NCBI GenBank assembly: GCA_020073145.1
Contig: JAIQFS010000037.1
Location: 1-55,463, forward strand
Source of the DNA: Terriglobia bacterium
GTDB taxonomy: Bacteria; Acidobacteriota; Terriglobia; Bryobacterales; Bryobacteraceae
Reading direction: 5' to 3'
DNA length: 55,463 nt
The translations under genes were made by a program, and so were the position numbers. Below the pieces are notes generated by a model. That model had not been told where the DNA came from. It was given only the letters and a program-made list of their open reading frames with translations, and did no database searches. This document shows, piece by piece, positions 19,854-28,811 of this stretch (position 1 is its first letter; every line of letters starts with the position of its first letter).

Positions 19854-21600
19854 GCAAACGCTTCGCTTTTCGCTCGGCTACGGGTTGATGCTGGGCGCAG
19901 CCCTGGCGCAAATCCCGGGGGCCGGCCGCGGGGCTCCGCCCGCCCCCGCCCGCATCACCGTGCAGACCGCCGAAGGTCCGACGCTCGCAGGCCAGGTGCT
20001 CAACCAAGGCATGTCGGATCTACAACTCCGCACCGACGACAAGAAGGTTCACCTGCTGCGCAAAGCCGGCAACCGCTACCGCGAGGTCACCTCGCAGACC
20101 GACTGGCCCAGCTATGATGGCGACGCCAGCGGCAATCGTTTCACCAAGCTCACTCAAATCGACAAGAACAACGTCGGCCGTCTGGCGCCGCGCTGGATCT
20201 TCCCGCTCCCCAACGTGACCATGGTGGAGAACACCCCGCTCGTCGTGGACGGCATCATGTATGTTTCGAGCGCCAACGAGTGCTGGGCGCTGGACGCGGG
20301 CACCGGACGCTTGATCTGGCACTACCAGCGTGCGCGCACCAAAGGCGTCGCGGGCAACGCCGCCCTGGGGTTCAACCGCGGGGTGGCCTGGGCCGGCGAC
20401 CGCATCTTCATGCTCACCGACCATGCCCATGTGATGGCCCTCAACCGCTTCAACGGAGAGATGCTCTGGGACACCGAAATGGCCGACTGGCATCTCAACT
20501 ACAACGGCACCGCGGCCCCCCTCACGGTCGGCAACCTGGTGATCTCGGGAATCGCCGGCGGCGATGGCGGCGCGCGCGGTTTCGTCGCGGCCTACGACCA
20601 AACCTCGGGCAAAGAAGTGTGGCGCGTCTGGACCGTGCCCAAACCCGGCGAACCCGGCTCCGAAACCTGGAAAGGCACCGGCCTCGAACACCCGTCCGGA
20701 GACACCTGGATGACCGGCACCTACGATCCCCAGCTCGATACCGTCTACTGGCCGGTTGGCAACCCGGGCGACGATTACTACGGCGACCAGCGCGAGGGCG
20801 ACAACCTCTATACCAATTCGATCCTGGCTCTCGAGGCCAAGACTGGAAAGCTCAAGTGGTACTTTCAACTCACCCCGCACGACGTTCATGATTGGGATGC
20901 CCAGGAGCCTCCGGTTCTGGTGGACACCGCCTGGCAAGGACAGCCGCGCAAGCTGTTGCTGCAAGCCAACCGCAACGGCTTTTTCTACGTGCTCGACCGC
21001 GTCACCGGCAAACTGCTGCTAGCCAAGCCGTTCTTGAAGAAGCTGAACTGGGCGTCCGGAATCGACAAAGAGGGGCGGCCGATTCTGAACCCTCTTCCCG
21101 AACAGCCGGACGGCAGCACCTATGTCTGCCCGGGATTTCAAGGCGGCGCAAATTGGTACTCCACCTCGTTCAACCCGGCCACCGGCCTCTTTTATTTTCA
21201 GGCTCTCGAGCGCTGCAACATCTTCACCAAGCGCCACACCGATTGGGAACCCGGCAGAGGCTACATGGGCGGCACCGCGCGGCCGGCGCCCGGTGAAACC
21301 TTTGTGAAATCCGTCCGCGCGCTCAACATTCAAACCGGCGCGATTGCCTGGGACCTGCCGCAGGGGATCACCGCGGCGACGGCTTCCGCCGGCTTGTTGT
21401 CGACCGCCTCGGGCCTGGTCTTCTTTGGCGAGAACAGCGGCGCGTTCATGGCCGCCGACGCCGCCACCGGCCAGCCGCTCTGGGAGTTTCCGACCAACCA
21501 GGTGTGGAAGGCATCGCCCATGACGTACGAGTTCGATCACAAGCAGTATGTCGCGATCGCCGCCGGCCAAAGCATCGTTGCGTTCGGACTGCCGGAGTAG
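19852..21600 (+). CDS. Secreted PQQ-dependent dehydrogenase-like propeller
   Basis: A periplasmic quinoprotein of the alcohol/glucose dehydrogenase type. The 582-residue precursor has a signal peptide (about 1-20, ending AALAQ) and a small beta domain (35-80, ITVQTAEGPTLAGQVL). An eight-bladed propeller starts at DWPSYDGD (84-91). Typical blades carry W-docking motifs (ALDAGTGRLIWHYQ, DQTSGKEVWRVW, LEAKTGKLKWYFQ), and the LTPHDVHDWD segment contains the usual active-site aspartate region. No cytochrome c domain is fused, so electrons must leave through a separate carrier. The vicinal cysteines of methanol dehydrogenases appear replaced (GNAALGFNRG, 168-177). Substrate unknown. Confidence 0.85.
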   Translation: MQTLRFSLGYGLMLGAALAQIPGAGRGAPPAPARITVQTAEGPTLAGQVLNQGMSDLQLRTDDKKVHLLRKAGNRYREVTSQTDWPSYDGDASGNRFTKLTQIDKNNVGRLAPRWIFPLPNVTMVENTPLVVDGIMYVSSANECWALDAGTGRLIWHYQRARTKGVAGNAALGFNRGVAWAGDRIFMLTDHAHVMALNRFNGEMLWDTEMADWHLNYNGTAAPLTVGNLVISGIAGGDGGARGFVAAYDQTSGKEVWRVWTVPKPGEPGSETWKGTGLEHPSGDTWMTGTYDPQLDTVYWPVGNPGDDYYGDQREGDNLYTNSILALEAKTGKLKWYFQLTPHDVHDWDAQEPPVLVDTAWQGQPRKLLLQANRNGFFYVLDRVTGKLLLAKPFLKKLNWASGIDKEGRPILNPLPEQPDGSTYVCPGFQGGANWYSTSFNPATGLFYFQALERCNIFTKRHTDWEPGRGYMGGTARPAPGETFVKSVRALNIQTGAIAWDLPQGITAATASAGLLSTASGLVFFGENSGAFMAADAATGQPLWEFPTNQVWKASPMTYEFDHKQYVAIAAGQSIVAFGLPE

Positions 21601-21606
21601 AGCTCA

Positions 21607-21623
21607 GGTGGTCAGCAGCCACC
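21607..21623. other. Hairpin after the PQQ gene
   Basis: GGTGG and CCACC form a 5-bp stem around a 7-nt loop just past the PQQ gene stop. There is no following T-run, so it is at most a weak or factor-dependent terminator. Confidence 0.3.
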
Positions 21624-21697
21624 ACAAACGCGAAACGCCCCGTGGCAAACCTCCGGCCGCCTTTGGAACGATTCGTGCTCCCGCCCCCTCTCTGTCC

Positions 21698-21706
21698 TGC
21701 TACCAT
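21698..21706 (+). promoter_or_regulatory. Extended -10 before the NHL gene
   Basis: TGC-TACCAT ends 24 nt before the ATG at 21731. No -35 of note is seen. Confidence 0.35.
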
Positions 21707-21730
21707 GGTGGCTTCCAGAACCTTTTGTCA

Positions 21731-24487
21731 ATGAAACCATCCAACTTCAGGGGCTATTCGCGCGCGGCAGCGGTTTGGGGACTGTTGCTCGGAGGCCACG
21801 CCGTGGCGCTGGCGCAACAGTATACGATCTCGACCGTCGCGGGAGGCGCTCCTCCGGCAACACCCGCCGGCGCCACCAGCACCTCCATCGGCCCGCCCCA
21901 GCGCGTCACCACCGACGCTGCCGGGAATCTCTATTTCACCAGTCTGAATTCCGTCTTCAAAGTGAGTACCAGCGGAACCCTCACGCTCATCGCCGGCAAT
22001 TCCCGGCAGGGATTCGCGGGAGACGGGGGCCCGGCGATCCAGGCGCAGTTCAATGCACCACAGGGGCTGGCAGTCGACGCGGCCGGCGACGTCTTTATCG
22101 CCGACACGGGCAACAATCGCGTGCGCGAAGTCACCGCCGACGGCGTCATCCACACGGTAGCCGGTTCCGGTATATCGGGATTCTATGGAAGCGGCGGTCC
22201 TGCCACCCAAGCGCAACTCGCCGCACCGGCGGGCGTGGCGGTGGATAAGTCGGGGATTCTGTATATCGCCGACACCGGGAACCATTCCATTCGCAAGGTC
22301 ACTTCCGACGGAGTCATCAGCCAGGTTGCGGGGAACTCGTATCCCGGCCCGGCCCAAGACGGCGGCACCGCCGTCTACTCCAATCTGTTTGCACCGGAAG
22401 ACGTGGCCGTCGACAGCAAGGGCGTCGTCTACATCGCCGATACGGGGAACGCGAAAATCCGGATTGTGGATAGCAACGGCAACATCCAGGGCGTGGCCGG
22501 CAACGGCGCCATCGGGATTGCGGGCGACTCCGGGGCTGCGACGTCGGCTTCTCTGGACATCCCCTACGCCGTGACGGTGGACGCTTCCGGCAATTTTTAC
22601 ATCGCGGACTATGGCAATGACCGAATCCGCATGGTCACTTCCAAAGGAATCATCACCACCGTGGTAGGCAATGGCCTGATCGGGTTCTCCAGCGACGGCT
22701 CCACGGCGACGACAGCGTCCCTGAACCTGCCCACCGGCGTGGCGGTCGACTCCTCCGGCAACGTCTACATTGCCGACCAATGGAACCTGCGCGTCCGCAA
22801 GCTGTCCTCCGGCAAAATCTCCACGGTGGCTGGAAACGGCACCCAGAGCTACTCCGGCGACGGGGGGCCGGCCGCGCTCGCGCAGTTGAACGGACCGCAA
22901 GGGATCGCCAAAGACCCGTCCGGCAACCTTTATATCTCGGATACGCGGAACGCGGTGATTCGAAAAATCTCAGCGGGGGGCGACATCTCCACCCTCGCGG
23001 GGACATCGCTGGTATTTCCCCGCGGCCTCGCCAGCGACGCCTCCGGTAACGTGTATGTGGCCGACTATAAGGACAACAAGGTCAAGAGGATCGCGCCCGA
23101 CGGAACGACCACCACGGTGGCCGGCAATGGCACGGCGGGATTCTCAGGCGACGGCGGCGCAGCGACCAGCGCCATGTTGCACGGCCCCATCGGCTTGGCC
23201 GTGGATGGCAAGGGCAGCCTCTACATCGCGGATTTCAGCAATAACCTGATCCGGCAGGTTTCGCCCGCCGGCGTCATCACCACCGTGGCCGGCAACGGCG
23301 CGCAAGGATATTCGGGCGACGGGCAGTCCGCGACGCAAGCCAGCCTGAATGGCCCCTCCGGCGTAGCCACCGACGCGGCCGGCAATCTCTACATCGCGGA
23401 CACCAACAACAACGTGATCCGCGAAGTCACCGCCAACGGCTTCATCCGCACCATCGCGGGAACGGGCGTCGCCGGCTACGCGGGGGACACGGGACCGCCC
23501 CTCCTGGCGCAGATGGTCGCCCCCAGCGGCATCGCCGTGGATTCCGGCGGCGCCGTCTACATCACCGATTCCGCCCGCATCCGAAAGATCTATCCGGGTT
23601 CCACCATCCTGACCATCGCCGGAGGCGGCGTATCCGGGTACTCCGGCGATCACGGACTCGCCACCCTCGCAACCGTCAACGGGCCTTCCGGCCTCGCGGT
23701 GGACGCGGCGGGCAATCTGTACGTGGCCGACACCGGAAACAACGCGGTCCGCCTGCTGCAGCCGGGCGCGGCTTCCATCACCTTGCAGGCCGTGACCCAC
23801 GGCGCGACCAATCTGCCCGGGCCGGTGGCGCCCGGCGAGGTGGTGGTCCTCTACGGATCGGGGTTAGGACCGCCGCAACTGACGCTGTATCAGGTGGGAG
23901 CCAACGGAACCGTGAGCACGAGCCTGGCCGGAACCCGCGTTTTGATGGGCGGCATCCCGGCGCCGATTCTCTACACGTCGCCGACTCAGGTGGGCGCGGT
24001 GGCGCCATTCGGCCTGATCGGGTCGAGTGTGGCAGTGGTAGCCGAATACCTGAACCAGGCGACGGCCCCGCAATCGCTCGCGGTCGTCGCCGCCAATCCC
24101 GGCCTGTTCACCTTGAACTACTCGGGCAAGGGGCAAGCCGTGGCCGTGAACCAGACCGGGCAGTTGAACACGTCATCCAGTCCCGCGGCCGTAGGTAGCC
24201 AGTTGTTGCTCTATGCCAGCGGGCTGGGGCAGACTTCGCCGACAGGCACCGACGGCCTGCTCGGCACCGCGCCATTGCCGGCCGCCGCGCAGCCGGTCCA
24301 TGTCACCATCGGAGGCCAGCCGGCGACGGTCATTTCGGCCACCGGAGTCGCCGGGCAGCTGGCCGGGCTCATGCAGGTCACGGTGCAGGTCCCGGCCGGC
24401 ATTACCACCGGAGCCGCTGTTCCCGTCACCGTGCAGGTCGGCAGCGCGACGTCCGCCAGCGGCGTCACGGTGGCCGTTTCGCCATAG
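21731..24487 (+). CDS. Secreted NHL-repeat protein with Solibacter-type C-terminal domain
   Basis: A 918-residue exported protein. A signal peptide runs to about residue 30 (LLLGGHAVALAQ). Eleven to twelve NHL repeats of about 55 residues follow to roughly residue 680, each with a version of GDGGPA, QLNGPxGxAxD and LYIADTGNNxIRKV. These would build one or two six-bladed beta-propellers. The last 240 residues (from ITLQAVTHGA; the VLYGSGLGP and IGGQPA segments) match what I know as the Solibacter uncharacterised C-terminal domain, TIGR03437, thought to be an export or cell-surface anchoring module. The ATG at 21731 starts the signal peptide; upstream frame is unsupported. Ligand and partner unknown. 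Confidence 0.88.
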   Translation: MKPSNFRGYSRAAAVWGLLLGGHAVALAQQYTISTVAGGAPPATPAGATSTSIGPPQRVTTDAAGNLYFTSLNSVFKVSTSGTLTLIAGNSRQGFAGDGGPAIQAQFNAPQGLAVDAAGDVFIADTGNNRVREVTADGVIHTVAGSGISGFYGSGGPATQAQLAAPAGVAVDKSGILYIADTGNHSIRKVTSDGVISQVAGNSYPGPAQDGGTAVYSNLFAPEDVAVDSKGVVYIADTGNAKIRIVDSNGNIQGVAGNGAIGIAGDSGAATSASLDIPYAVTVDASGNFYIADYGNDRIRMVTSKGIITTVVGNGLIGFSSDGSTATTASLNLPTGVAVDSSGNVYIADQWNLRVRKLSSGKISTVAGNGTQSYSGDGGPAALAQLNGPQGIAKDPSGNLYISDTRNAVIRKISAGGDISTLAGTSLVFPRGLASDASGNVYVADYKDNKVKRIAPDGTTTTVAGNGTAGFSGDGGAATSAMLHGPIGLAVDGKGSLYIADFSNNLIRQVSPAGVITTVAGNGAQGYSGDGQSATQASLNGPSGVATDAAGNLYIADTNNNVIREVTANGFIRTIAGTGVAGYAGDTGPPLLAQMVAPSGIAVDSGGAVYITDSARIRKIYPGSTILTIAGGGVSGYSGDHGLATLATVNGPSGLAVDAAGNLYVADTGNNAVRLLQPGAASITLQAVTHGATNLPGPVAPGEVVVLYGSGLGPPQLTLYQVGANGTVSTSLAGTRVLMGGIPAPILYTSPTQVGAVAPFGLIGSSVAVVAEYLNQATAPQSLAVVAANPGLFTLNYSGKGQAVAVNQTGQLNTSSSPAAVGSQLLLYASGLGQTSPTGTDGLLGTAPLPAAAQPVHVTIGGQPATVISATGVAGQLAGLMQVTVQVPAGITTGAAVPVTVQVGSATSASGVTVAVSP

Positions 24488-24491
24488 AGCC

Positions 24492-24519
24492 GGCAGACCA
24501 CAACTACTGAAGGTCTGCC
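24492..24519. terminator. Convergent hairpin between NHL and DUF4097 genes
   Basis: GGCAGACC and GGTCTGCC make a perfect 8-bp stem with a 12-nt loop in the 38-bp gap between two convergent genes. It lacks a T-run on either strand. Location fits a bidirectional stop or mRNA-end stabiliser. Confidence 0.5.
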
Positions 24520-24525
24520 CCACGG

Positions 24526-25218
24526 CTACTGCCGTTGAATCGTAATCCCGCCGATCCCCACGCGCAAGAAGACATGGTGCGCCGAGGCGTCGCCGGTATT
24601 GATGAATCTCTGGCCCACCAGATTGGAACCGCGGTTCGTGCCTTCCCAGTCGGAGTACACATTTCCCACCGTGCACTTCGCATCCACCGCATACCGGGCC
24701 GAGCCCGGAAGCTGCAGGACAATATCGCCGGCCCGATCGCGGGCATCAATGTCCCCCGCTACGCCTTCGACGGTCACGTCGCCCACCTCGTGGCGAATCA
24801 CCAGTTTGGCGTCGCGCGGCACCTTGATGCGGTAATCCAGGTTGAAGTCCCCGAACCCGCGCAACGCGCGAACCAGCCGGTTTCGGGACGGGAAGTCGGT
24901 GGCCACATCCACATCGCCGTTGTTCAGGCGTTTCGCGGAAACTTGGATTCGATCCAGATCCCGCTTGGCCTGCTCCTGCTCTTGCGGCGTGTCATGCCGG
25001 AAGGCCGTCCGGGTCACGGTGATCTCGACCGCCGGCTGGTCCCATGCCTCCATGTTGAGATCGCCCGAGGAATGGGTCAGCCGGACCGTGCCGCCCGGCC
25101 CCAGATCCACCCGATCGGTGGTCACCACCTGGACGGTCTGCCGGGGCGGAGCCGCCCAGACCGGGAAACCCAATACCACAGCCGCCCGCGCAGACCAGAG
25201 AATCAGGGAACGCCTCAT
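24526..25218 (-). CDS. Secreted DUF4097-like beta-solenoid protein
   Basis: A 230-residue precursor with a signal peptide (MRRSLILWSARAAVVLGF, cleavage near VWAAPP). The rest is mainly short beta strands with repeats of the kind seen in DUF4097 putative adhesins: VRLTHSSGDLNMEAW, KLVIRHEVGDVTVEGV, GDIDARDRAGDIVLQL, KCTVGNVYSDWEG. Such proteins are expected in the periplasm or on the cell surface. No catalytic motif is visible. Its start overlaps the DinB-family stop (ATGA), so the two genes are co-translated. The functional link between them is unknown; the call as an adhesin is family-name only. Confidence 0.75.
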   Translation of the reverse strand: MRRSLILWSARAAVVLGFPVWAAPPRQTVQVVTTDRVDLGPGGTVRLTHSSGDLNMEAWDQPAVEITVTRTAFRHDTPQEQEQAKRDLDRIQVSAKRLNNGDVDVATDFPSRNRLVRALRGFGDFNLDYRIKVPRDAKLVIRHEVGDVTVEGVAGDIDARDRAGDIVLQLPGSARYAVDAKCTVGNVYSDWEGTNRGSNLVGQRFINTGDASAHHVFLRVGIGGITIQRQ

Positions 25219-25700
25219 TTCTTGCCCTTGGCCTGCTTGTAGGCGTCGCGAACGGCCTGCAACTGGCGGGCGTGCGATTCGGCGTGCTTGGCCGCGCCGT
25301 CGACAATCTGAAGCAGCGTGATCGCTCCTCGCTCCGTGTGATTCCCGGTGCGCGCGAACACGCTCTCGGGCAGGCCCTTGAGAAGCTCATAGTTTTCGGC
25401 GCGGACCCGCCGGAACGTCTCAAGCGATTGTTTCGGTTTGCGGCGCGCGTAATCCAGATTGCGCGCCCACGCGTCCTGATCGAAGGGCACGATGGTGGGG
25501 TTCTCCTCGGCGGCGATCTGCCGCAAGCGGTTGGCGTAGACGCCTTCGGTGTCGGCCAGGTGGGCGATGATCTGGCGGATACTCCACTTGCCGGGAGCGG
25601 TGAGGAAGTCCTCTTCTTCTCCGAATACGCCGGTCAGGACCATCGCCAGCACTTCCGGGCCGCGGCGGTATCGTTCGAGGAGCTCTGGGATCTCGGACAT
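25215..25700 (-). CDS. DinB-family protein
   Basis: A 161-residue four-helix-bundle protein of the DinB/YfiT-like superfamily, with the characteristic GKWSIRQIIAHLADTEGVYANRLRQI segment. Three metal-ligand histidines are plausible: one in IIAHLADTE and two near the end in GAAKHAESHARQL. Family members include thiol-transferases and many uncharacterised members; here the reaction cannot be named. It precedes the DUF4097 gene with a 4-bp overlap and is one of two DinB proteins in the window (the other at 45914-46363). Confidence 0.88.
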   Translation of the reverse strand: MSEIPELLERYRRGPEVLAMVLTGVFGEEEDFLTAPGKWSIRQIIAHLADTEGVYANRLRQIAAEENPTIVPFDQDAWARNLDYARRKPKQSLETFRRVRAENYELLKGLPESVFARTGNHTERGAITLLQIVDGAAKHAESHARQLQAVRDAYKQAKGKK

Positions 25701-25704
25701 GTTC

Positions 25705-25860
25705 TCAATAATAGTCGGCGCAGCTCAAGTAGTAGCCGCATTTCTCACACAAAAGCTTGCACTTGCGTTCCGTCAGGCGCGTGGAGCAGACGGGACAGTA
25801 CAACATCGGCTCGTCTTCATTATTGGTACGCGCGGAGGGCCTCTCGGCGTCGGCTTCCAT
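25705..25860 (-). CDS. Tiny zinc-ribbon protein
   Basis: A 51-residue protein whose C-terminal half is a compact zinc ribbon: CPVC (CPVCSTRL), then CKLLCEKCGYYLSCADYY. Seven cysteines are visible, and four fit CxxC-x(n)-CxxC. The ATG at 25860 is chosen; an ATG at 25806 giving a 34-residue version (MLYCPVC) is as likely. A TATAAT box lies 13 nt upstream of the longer start. It is divergent from the gamma-glutamyltransferase and only 4 bp upstream of the DinB gene on the same strand. Function unknown. Confidence 0.7.
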   Translation of the reverse strand: MEADAERPSARTNNEDEPMLYCPVCSTRLTERKCKLLCEKCGYYLSCADYY

Positions 25861-25873
25861 CACGGATGAACCG

Positions 25874-25879
25874 ATTATA
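25874..25879 (-). promoter_or_regulatory. -10 box of the zinc-ribbon gene
   Basis: A consensus TATAAT on the minus strand, 13 nt before the ATG at 25860. No good -35 is visible. Confidence 0.5.
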
Positions 25880-25925
25880 GCGCGCCTAACAACGGGCTCG
25901 AACTGCAATCGGCGCCCCGATTTCC

Positions 25926-25931
25926 TACAAT
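25926..25931 (+). promoter_or_regulatory. -10 box of the GGT gene
   Basis: TACAAT 14 nt before the ATG at 25946, in the 85-bp divergent gap with the zinc-ribbon gene. The GGAAGG ribosome site lies between them. Confidence 0.4.
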
Positions 25932-25945
25932 GGAAGGCAACGTTT

Positions 25946-27772
25946 ATGAAACTCAAAGCGGTGCTGTTGGCGGTCTTGGCGACGGCGGGCTGGGGGCAGC
26001 CGAGGCCCGTCGAACATATGGCGCGGTTGGCCAGCCGGGGGACGCGCGGCGCGGTCGCCGCCGGAACCGACTTTGCCACCGACGCCGCCATGCGCATGTA
26101 CTACCGGGGCGGCAACGCTGTGGACGCGGGCATCGCGGCCATGCTGGCGGCCTCGGTCGCCGAGTTTTCCCACTTCGGCTTCGGCGGAGAAGCGCCCATC
26201 CTGGTGCGCACGCGCGATGGCAAGGTGCATGCCATTGCCGGCGTGGGGCCCATGCCCAAACTGGCAACCGCCGATTTCTTCCGCAACCACAAGCTGCAGC
26301 CCGACGAGATGACTTCCCCGCCCGATGAGCACGGCCTGAAGGACTGGGTACCGGTGGCGGGAATCCTGCCCGCGCTAGTGCCAAGCATGCCGGAGGCGGC
26401 GCTGGTCACCCTGCGGGAATACGGCACCATCAGTTTCGCCGACGCGGTGGAGCCCGCCATCGAACTGGCCGACGGATTTCCCATCGACGAACAGCGCGCG
26501 TCCACCATCCAACGCACGGTCCGGTACCTCGAGAAGTGGCCGACCTCCCGGCACGTTTTTCTGCCCGACGGCCGCCCGCCGCGCGTGGGCGAGATCTTCC
26601 ATCAGCCCGACCTGGCGCGCACCCTGCGCTCCATGGCGGCGGTAGAGAAAAAAGCTCTGGCCGCCGGGGCGTCCCGGGCCCAGGCCATCGACAAAGTGCG
26701 CGACTACTTCTACCGCGGCGACATCGCGCACAAGATCGACGAGTTTTCCAAGCAGAACGGCGGACTTCTGCGTTACGACGACATGGCGGCGTTTCGCCTC
26801 GAACCCGAAGAACCGGTCTCCACCACCTTCCACGGCTACACGGTCTACAAGCCCGGGTTCTGGAGCCAGGGGCCGGCCATGATTGAGGCTCTGAACCTTC
26901 TCGAGTCGTTTGACCTGCAAGGCATGCGGCTCAATTCGGCGGAATACATCCATACTCTGGTGGAATCGCTCAAGCTGGCATACGCCGACCGCGACACCTA
27001 TTACGGCGATCCGAAATTCGTGAAGATTCCGGAAGAGCGCCTGCTCTCGAAGGAATACGCGGCCGAGCGGCGGAAACTGATCGGCACGCAAGCTTCCTAC
27101 GATTTCCGGCCAGGGCAGATCGGGCCGCATCCGCCCCGCCACCCATCCCAACTGGAGATTGCGCGCTACAAGATCGACGACGCGCTGATGGCCAAGGACA
27201 CCACCTGCGTGGACACGGTGGACAAGGATGGGGTGGCCTTATCGGTGACCCCGTCGGGCGCGTGGCTGCCCTCGGTGATCGCCGGCGACACGGGTATTCC
27301 GCTCACCGAACGCGCGCAGAGCTTCCTGCTGGTGCCTGGGCATCCCAACGAATTGGCCGGCGGCAAACGGCCGCGCGTCACGCTCAGCCCCACCCTCGCC
27401 ATCGGACCGGGGCGGACGATTGTGGCGCTGTCCACGCCCGGGGGCGATAATCAGGAGCAATCGCTGATCCAGGTGCTGTTCAACGCCATCGAGTTCGGGA
27501 TGAACGCCGAGAACGCGGTGGAAGCGCCGCGGTTCCAGACCGAGCACCTGGTTTCGAGTTTCGACAACCACGCCATGAGCCCCGGCTCCCTGCTGCTGGA
27601 CGAGCGCACGCCGCCCTCGGTGGTGGCCGAACTGGCCAAGCGCAATCACAAGATCGAGATGCGCTCCCGGTACAACAGCGGGGCCGCGCCCGGAATCGTC
27701 CGGCTGAATCCGGACGGCATGATCGAGGCCGGGTCGGATCCGTACTACTACCGGGCCGCCCGCGCGTGGTAG
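25946..27772 (+). CDS. Gamma-glutamyltransferase family, secreted
   Basis: An Ntn-hydrolase that in its family cleaves itself into large and small subunits and transfers or hydrolyses gamma-glutamyl groups. The 608-residue precursor has a signal peptide (MKLKAVLLAVLATAGWGQ). Typical motifs are GGNAVDAGIAAMLAAS and HFGFGGE near the start. KDTTCVDTVDKDGVALSVT contains the likely catalytic threonine at the new N-terminus of the small subunit. PGGDNQEQSLIQVLFNAIEFGM and APRF follow near the end. Length and motifs fit a complete enzyme. GGAAGG supports the ATG at 25946. Substrate may not be glutathione, since many homologues are annotated only by family. Confidence 0.88.
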   Translation: MKLKAVLLAVLATAGWGQPRPVEHMARLASRGTRGAVAAGTDFATDAAMRMYYRGGNAVDAGIAAMLAASVAEFSHFGFGGEAPILVRTRDGKVHAIAGVGPMPKLATADFFRNHKLQPDEMTSPPDEHGLKDWVPVAGILPALVPSMPEAALVTLREYGTISFADAVEPAIELADGFPIDEQRASTIQRTVRYLEKWPTSRHVFLPDGRPPRVGEIFHQPDLARTLRSMAAVEKKALAAGASRAQAIDKVRDYFYRGDIAHKIDEFSKQNGGLLRYDDMAAFRLEPEEPVSTTFHGYTVYKPGFWSQGPAMIEALNLLESFDLQGMRLNSAEYIHTLVESLKLAYADRDTYYGDPKFVKIPEERLLSKEYAAERRKLIGTQASYDFRPGQIGPHPPRHPSQLEIARYKIDDALMAKDTTCVDTVDKDGVALSVTPSGAWLPSVIAGDTGIPLTERAQSFLLVPGHPNELAGGKRPRVTLSPTLAIGPGRTIVALSTPGGDNQEQSLIQVLFNAIEFGMNAENAVEAPRFQTEHLVSSFDNHAMSPGSLLLDERTPPSVVAELAKRNHKIEMRSRYNSGAAPGIVRLNPDGMIEAGSDPYYYRAARAW

Positions 27773-28719
27773 GTCCGCTTTTCGACGAGGCCGGCTCGTT
27801 CGACCGTGCCGGCCTGGCGGAGCGGCTGCGTTCGCTGGCCGCCGAAGGCGTGTACATCGGCGGCAGTTCCTGGAAATACGAAGGCTGGCTGGGGCAGATT
27901 TATTCGCGCGAGCGCTACCTGACGCGCGGACGCGTTTCGCGCCCGCGTTTCGAAGCCGACTGCCTGCGCGAGTACGCCGAAACCTTCCCCACCGTGTGCG
28001 GCGACTTCGCCTTTTACCAATTCCCCAGCGAGGCCTTCTGGCGGAAGCTGTTCGACCAGACTCCCGACGGCTTCCAATTTGCATTCAAGGTGCCGGAGCA
28101 GATCACCTGTAAGGTGTTTCCATCGCATCCGCGCTACGGCGGGCAGGCCGGCAAACCCAATGAAACGTTCCTCGACGGCGGCGCGCTGCGCGAGATGTTC
28201 CTGCGCCCGCTGCTTCCCTACCGCCAGAAGACGGCGCTGTTGATCTTCGAGTTCGGGGCTTTCGGCCGGCGCAGCTTCGCGGAGTTGCCCGAGTTCCTGG
28301 ACCGGCTCGACCCGTTCCTGGCCGGCCTGCCGCCGGAGTTCCGGTACGCGGTGGAAATCCGCAACCCCGAGTTTCTGGAGAAGGATTACTTCGGCTGCCT
28401 GCGCGCCCACCGCGTGGCGCACGTGTATAACGCGTGGTCGAAGATGCCGGAGCTACGCCATCAAATCGCCATCCCGGATTCGATGACGACGGAGTTCCTG
28501 GTATGCCGGGCGCTGCTCCGACGCGGCCGCACGTATGAGGACGCCGTCACCCTGTTTGCTCCCTACCGCGAAACGCAGGACGCCAATCCGGAGGCGCGCG
28601 ACTCGATGCGCGTGCTGATCGGCCGCGCCCGCGAAGACAAGCGCATGCTGTTCCTGTTCGTCAACAACCGTCTGGAAGGCAACGCGCCGCTGACCATTCT
28701 GTCGGTAGTGGAACCGTAA
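27766..28719 (+). CDS. DUF72 (YecE-like) protein
   Basis: A 317-residue TIM-barrel-like protein of the DUF72 family, function unproven in the family. Typical segments are VYIGGSSWKYEGWLGQIYS at the N-terminus, YQFPSEAFWRKLFDQTPDGFQFAFKVPEQITC, FEFGAFGRR, YAVEIRNPEFL and a C-terminal LFLFVNNRLEGNAPLTI. The GTG at 27766 overlaps the GGT stop by 7 bp, so it is probably in the same transcript. The pairing with GGT is not a known association that I can name. Confidence 0.85.
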   Translation: MVGPLFDEAGSFDRAGLAERLRSLAAEGVYIGGSSWKYEGWLGQIYSRERYLTRGRVSRPRFEADCLREYAETFPTVCGDFAFYQFPSEAFWRKLFDQTPDGFQFAFKVPEQITCKVFPSHPRYGGQAGKPNETFLDGGALREMFLRPLLPYRQKTALLIFEFGAFGRRSFAELPEFLDRLDPFLAGLPPEFRYAVEIRNPEFLEKDYFGCLRAHRVAHVYNAWSKMPELRHQIAIPDSMTTEFLVCRALLRRGRTYEDAVTLFAPYRETQDANPEARDSMRVLIGRAREDKRMLFLFVNNRLEGNAPLTILSVVEP

Positions 28720-28811
28720 GACTCGGCGAATTGCGCGATCGGATCTGTCACGGCACGCTCGCTCCCTAAAGGGAATCTGCGGTTCCGCCGAACCAGACTG
28801 AGGAGACTGTC

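Noticed and set aside
21900-23780. A tandem repeat or CRISPR-like array
   Set aside because: The periodic similarity comes from degenerate protein NHL repeats; there are no identical direct repeats with unique spacers.
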